Source: an uncultured Pelagibacteraceae bacterium (GTDB lineage: Bacteria > Pseudomonadota > Alphaproteobacteria > Pelagibacterales > Pelagibacteraceae). Taken from it: a stretch of 49,796 bases of DNA. The stretch spans positions 1 through 49,796 of the forward strand of contig CABYFX010000004.1 in the NCBI GenBank assembly GCA_902518395.1, given 5' to 3'. The translations under genes and the position numbers were made by a program. Under the pieces are notes generated by a model, which searched no databases, was not told the origin of the DNA, and worked only from the letters and a program-made list of their open reading frames with translations. Shown here one piece after another: positions 48,174 to 49,796 of this stretch. The number at the start of each line of letters is the position of its first letter. Within the stretch, counting starts at the first letter, position 1.

Positions 48174-48491
48174 ATGACAGATTTTTCAAAATTAATGGAA
48201 AAAGCTAAAGAAATTGAGAGCAAAATGAAAGAAAGCCAAGAAAACATTAAAAAGATCGAGGTTGAAGGTGTCTCAGGAGCTAATGATGTAAAGGTTACTC
48301 TAAATGGAGAGGGCACTATGATTTCAATTAAACTTAGTGAAAATGTTTTAAAAGAAGAAAAAGTAATACTAGAAGATCTTATTACTGCTGCTCATAACAA
48401 CGCAAAATCGCAACTTAAATCAAAAACAGCAGAGGAAATTTCTAAGGCTTCAGGAAATTTTGGAATACCTGGATTTAAGTGGCCTTTATAA
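48174..48491 (+). CDS. ybaB: YbaB/EbfC nucleoid-associated protein
   Basis: 105 aa; DFSKLMEKAKEIESKMKESQENIKKIEVEGVSGANDVKVTLNG; between dnaX and recR. Confidence 0.95.
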   Translation: MTDFSKLMEKAKEIESKMKESQENIKKIEVEGVSGANDVKVTLNGEGTMISIKLSENVLKEEKVILEDLITAAHNNAKSQLKSKTAEEISKASGNFGIPGFKWPL

Positions 48492-48496
48492 TTTAA

Positions 48497-49102
48497 ATGC
48501 AGAATATTCCTGAAATAGAAAATTTAATCAAACTAATATCTAAGTTACCAGGTCTAGGACCTAAGTCTGCAAAAAGAATGATTTTGAAAATGATTAATAA
48601 TCGTCAAGAATTATTAAAACCATTGGCTCAAAACTTAAGCGAGGTATTTAAAAATGTAATTAGATGTAAAATTTGTGGAACTTTAAAATCAAATAATAGT
48701 CCATGTGATAATTGTGAAAATAAGAGTAAAAAATTTAATACAATTTGTGTTGTGGAAAATATTTCAGATCAATGGGCAATAGAAAGTTCATCTATTTTTC
48801 AAGGTTACTTTCATATTCTTGGAGGAACACTTTCAAATAATAATAGTCAAAACAAGGAAGACCTGCTGATCAATTCCCTAGTAGAAAGAATAAGTAGGGA
48901 TAATATAGATGAGGTAATTTTGGCAACAAGTGCTACTGTCGAGGGCCAAACTACCGCATTTTATATTCAGGATACTTTAAAAAAAACAAACATTAAGATT
49001 TCAAAACTAGCTCAAGGTTTACCAGTAGGTGGGGAAATCGAAAATTTAGACGACGGTACTCTAATATCTGCATTTAAAAACAGAAAAAAACTTGAGGCTT
49101 AA
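48497..49102 (+). CDS. recR: recombination protein RecR
   Basis: LPGLGPKSAKRM; CKICGTLKSNNSPCDNC; YFHILGGTLS Toprim region. Confidence 0.96.
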   Translation: MQNIPEIENLIKLISKLPGLGPKSAKRMILKMINNRQELLKPLAQNLSEVFKNVIRCKICGTLKSNNSPCDNCENKSKKFNTICVVENISDQWAIESSSIFQGYFHILGGTLSNNNSQNKEDLLINSLVERISRDNIDEVILATSATVEGQTTAFYIQDTLKKTNIKISKLAQGLPVGGEIENLDDGTLISAFKNRKKLEA

Positions 49103-49114
49103 TTAGCTTTTTTT
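49095..49114. terminator. intrinsic terminator at recR/malate synthase convergent junction
   Basis: AGGCT-TAATT-AGCTT stem-loop followed by T tract (49108-49114); overlaps recR stop; a T-run also follows on the minus strand. Confidence 0.5.
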
Positions 49115-49796
49115 AATTAATCTGTTTAAATGTAAGAGAGGTTCTGTATAGCCAGAAGGCTGCGACTTTCCATGAAAAATTAATTCACATGCCGCTTTAA
49201 AAGCAATAGATTTATCATACTCTGGTGACATACTTTCGTAGTTAGAATCATCTTCATTCTGTTTATCTACAACTTTTGCCATTTTTTTTAAAATTTCAAG
49301 AACCTGTCTATTCGAACATAAGCCATGATGAAGCCAATTCGCGATATGTTGTGATGAAATTCTCAAAGTTGCTCTATCTTCCATTAATCCAATATCGTTT
49401 ATATCGGGAACTTTGGAACAACCTATGCCTTGATCAATCCATCTGACTACATAACCCAAAATAGTTTGAGCAGAATTTGAAATTTCAGTATTAATTTCAT
49501 CAACAGACCAATTAGGACGATTTGCTATCGGAATAGTAAGAAGGTCAGATAATTTTGATGGCTCTCTTTTTAGTATTTCTTTTTGTTTTTCAAATACATT
49601 TACTTCATGATAGTGCATAACATGTAATGCTGCAGCAGTTGGAGAAGGAACCCAAGCACAATTTGCGCCTGCATTGACATGTCCAATCTTTTGTTCCATC
49701 ATTTCGTTCATTTTATCAGGCATGGCCCACATTCCTTTACCTATTTGAGCAACTCCTGAAAATCCACATTTTAAGCCTATATCTACATTATTATCC
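49103..49796 (-). CDS. glcB: malate synthase G, C-terminal part, runs off window
   Basis: [33 protein letters not shown]...[26 protein letters not shown]-like...[19 protein letters not shown]...[10 protein letters not shown]. Confidence 0.93.
   Translation of the reverse strand, partial: DNNVDIGLKCGFSGVAQIGKGMWAMPDKMNEMMEQKIGHVNAGANCAWVPSPTAAALHVMHYHEVNVFEKQKEILKREPSKLSDLLTIPIANRPNWSVDEINTEISNSAQTILGYVVRWIDQGIGCSKVPDINDIGLMEDRATLRISSQHIANWLHHGLCSNRQVLEILKKMAKVVDKQNEDDSNYESMSPEYDKSIAFKAACELIFHGKSQPSGYTEPLLHLNRLIKKS

Noticed and set aside
1-49796. CRISPR arrays, IS elements, prophage or toxin-antitoxin modules
   Set aside because: No regularly spaced repeats, transposase/integrase motifs or phage structural genes seen; the MGME1-like exonuclease is the only phage-flavoured gene.

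Overview
AT-rich, extremely compact chromosomal window that looks like Pelagibacterales/SAR11 (alphaproteobacterial gene content, very short intergenic gaps, strong A/T codon bias). About 60 genes are supportable, nearly all housekeeping: aroK/aroB, def-fmt-truA, dapE/dapD, argB, yidC-yidD-rnpA-rpmH, dcd, murA, hisD, infA, cspA, hisS-hisZ-hisG, rmuC, a phage/MGME1-like exonuclease, ExoI, trxA, folC-accD-trpA-trpB-trpF-pyrF-ihfB-rpsA-cmk-aroA, lptB/lptC-like/kdsD, nrnC, gcrA, argD-argF, cytochrome c, kdsB, pheA, ffs-dnaX-ybaB-recR and partial malate synthase. RNA genes: tRNA-Thr(GGU), tRNA-Phe(GAA), tRNA-His(GUG) and an SRP RNA. I see no mobile element, CRISPR array or prophage. Most interesting signals: (i) a 10-A tract in dnaX with stop codons immediately in both shifted frames, a candidate slippage site for a gamma-like product; (ii) a tRNA-His without encoded G-1 and with U72/A73, four nt upstream of the hisS start codon; (iii) a long, hairpin-rich cspA-tRNA-His intergenic region; (iv) a RmuC / MGME1-like exonuclease / ExoI DNA-end-processing neighbourhood; (v) adjacent HDAC-like and SET-domain genes; (vi) ncRNA-to-start-codon junctions (tRNA-His/hisS, ffs/dnaX) with almost no leader. 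All calls come from reading the sequence and the translated ORFs; no database searches were run.
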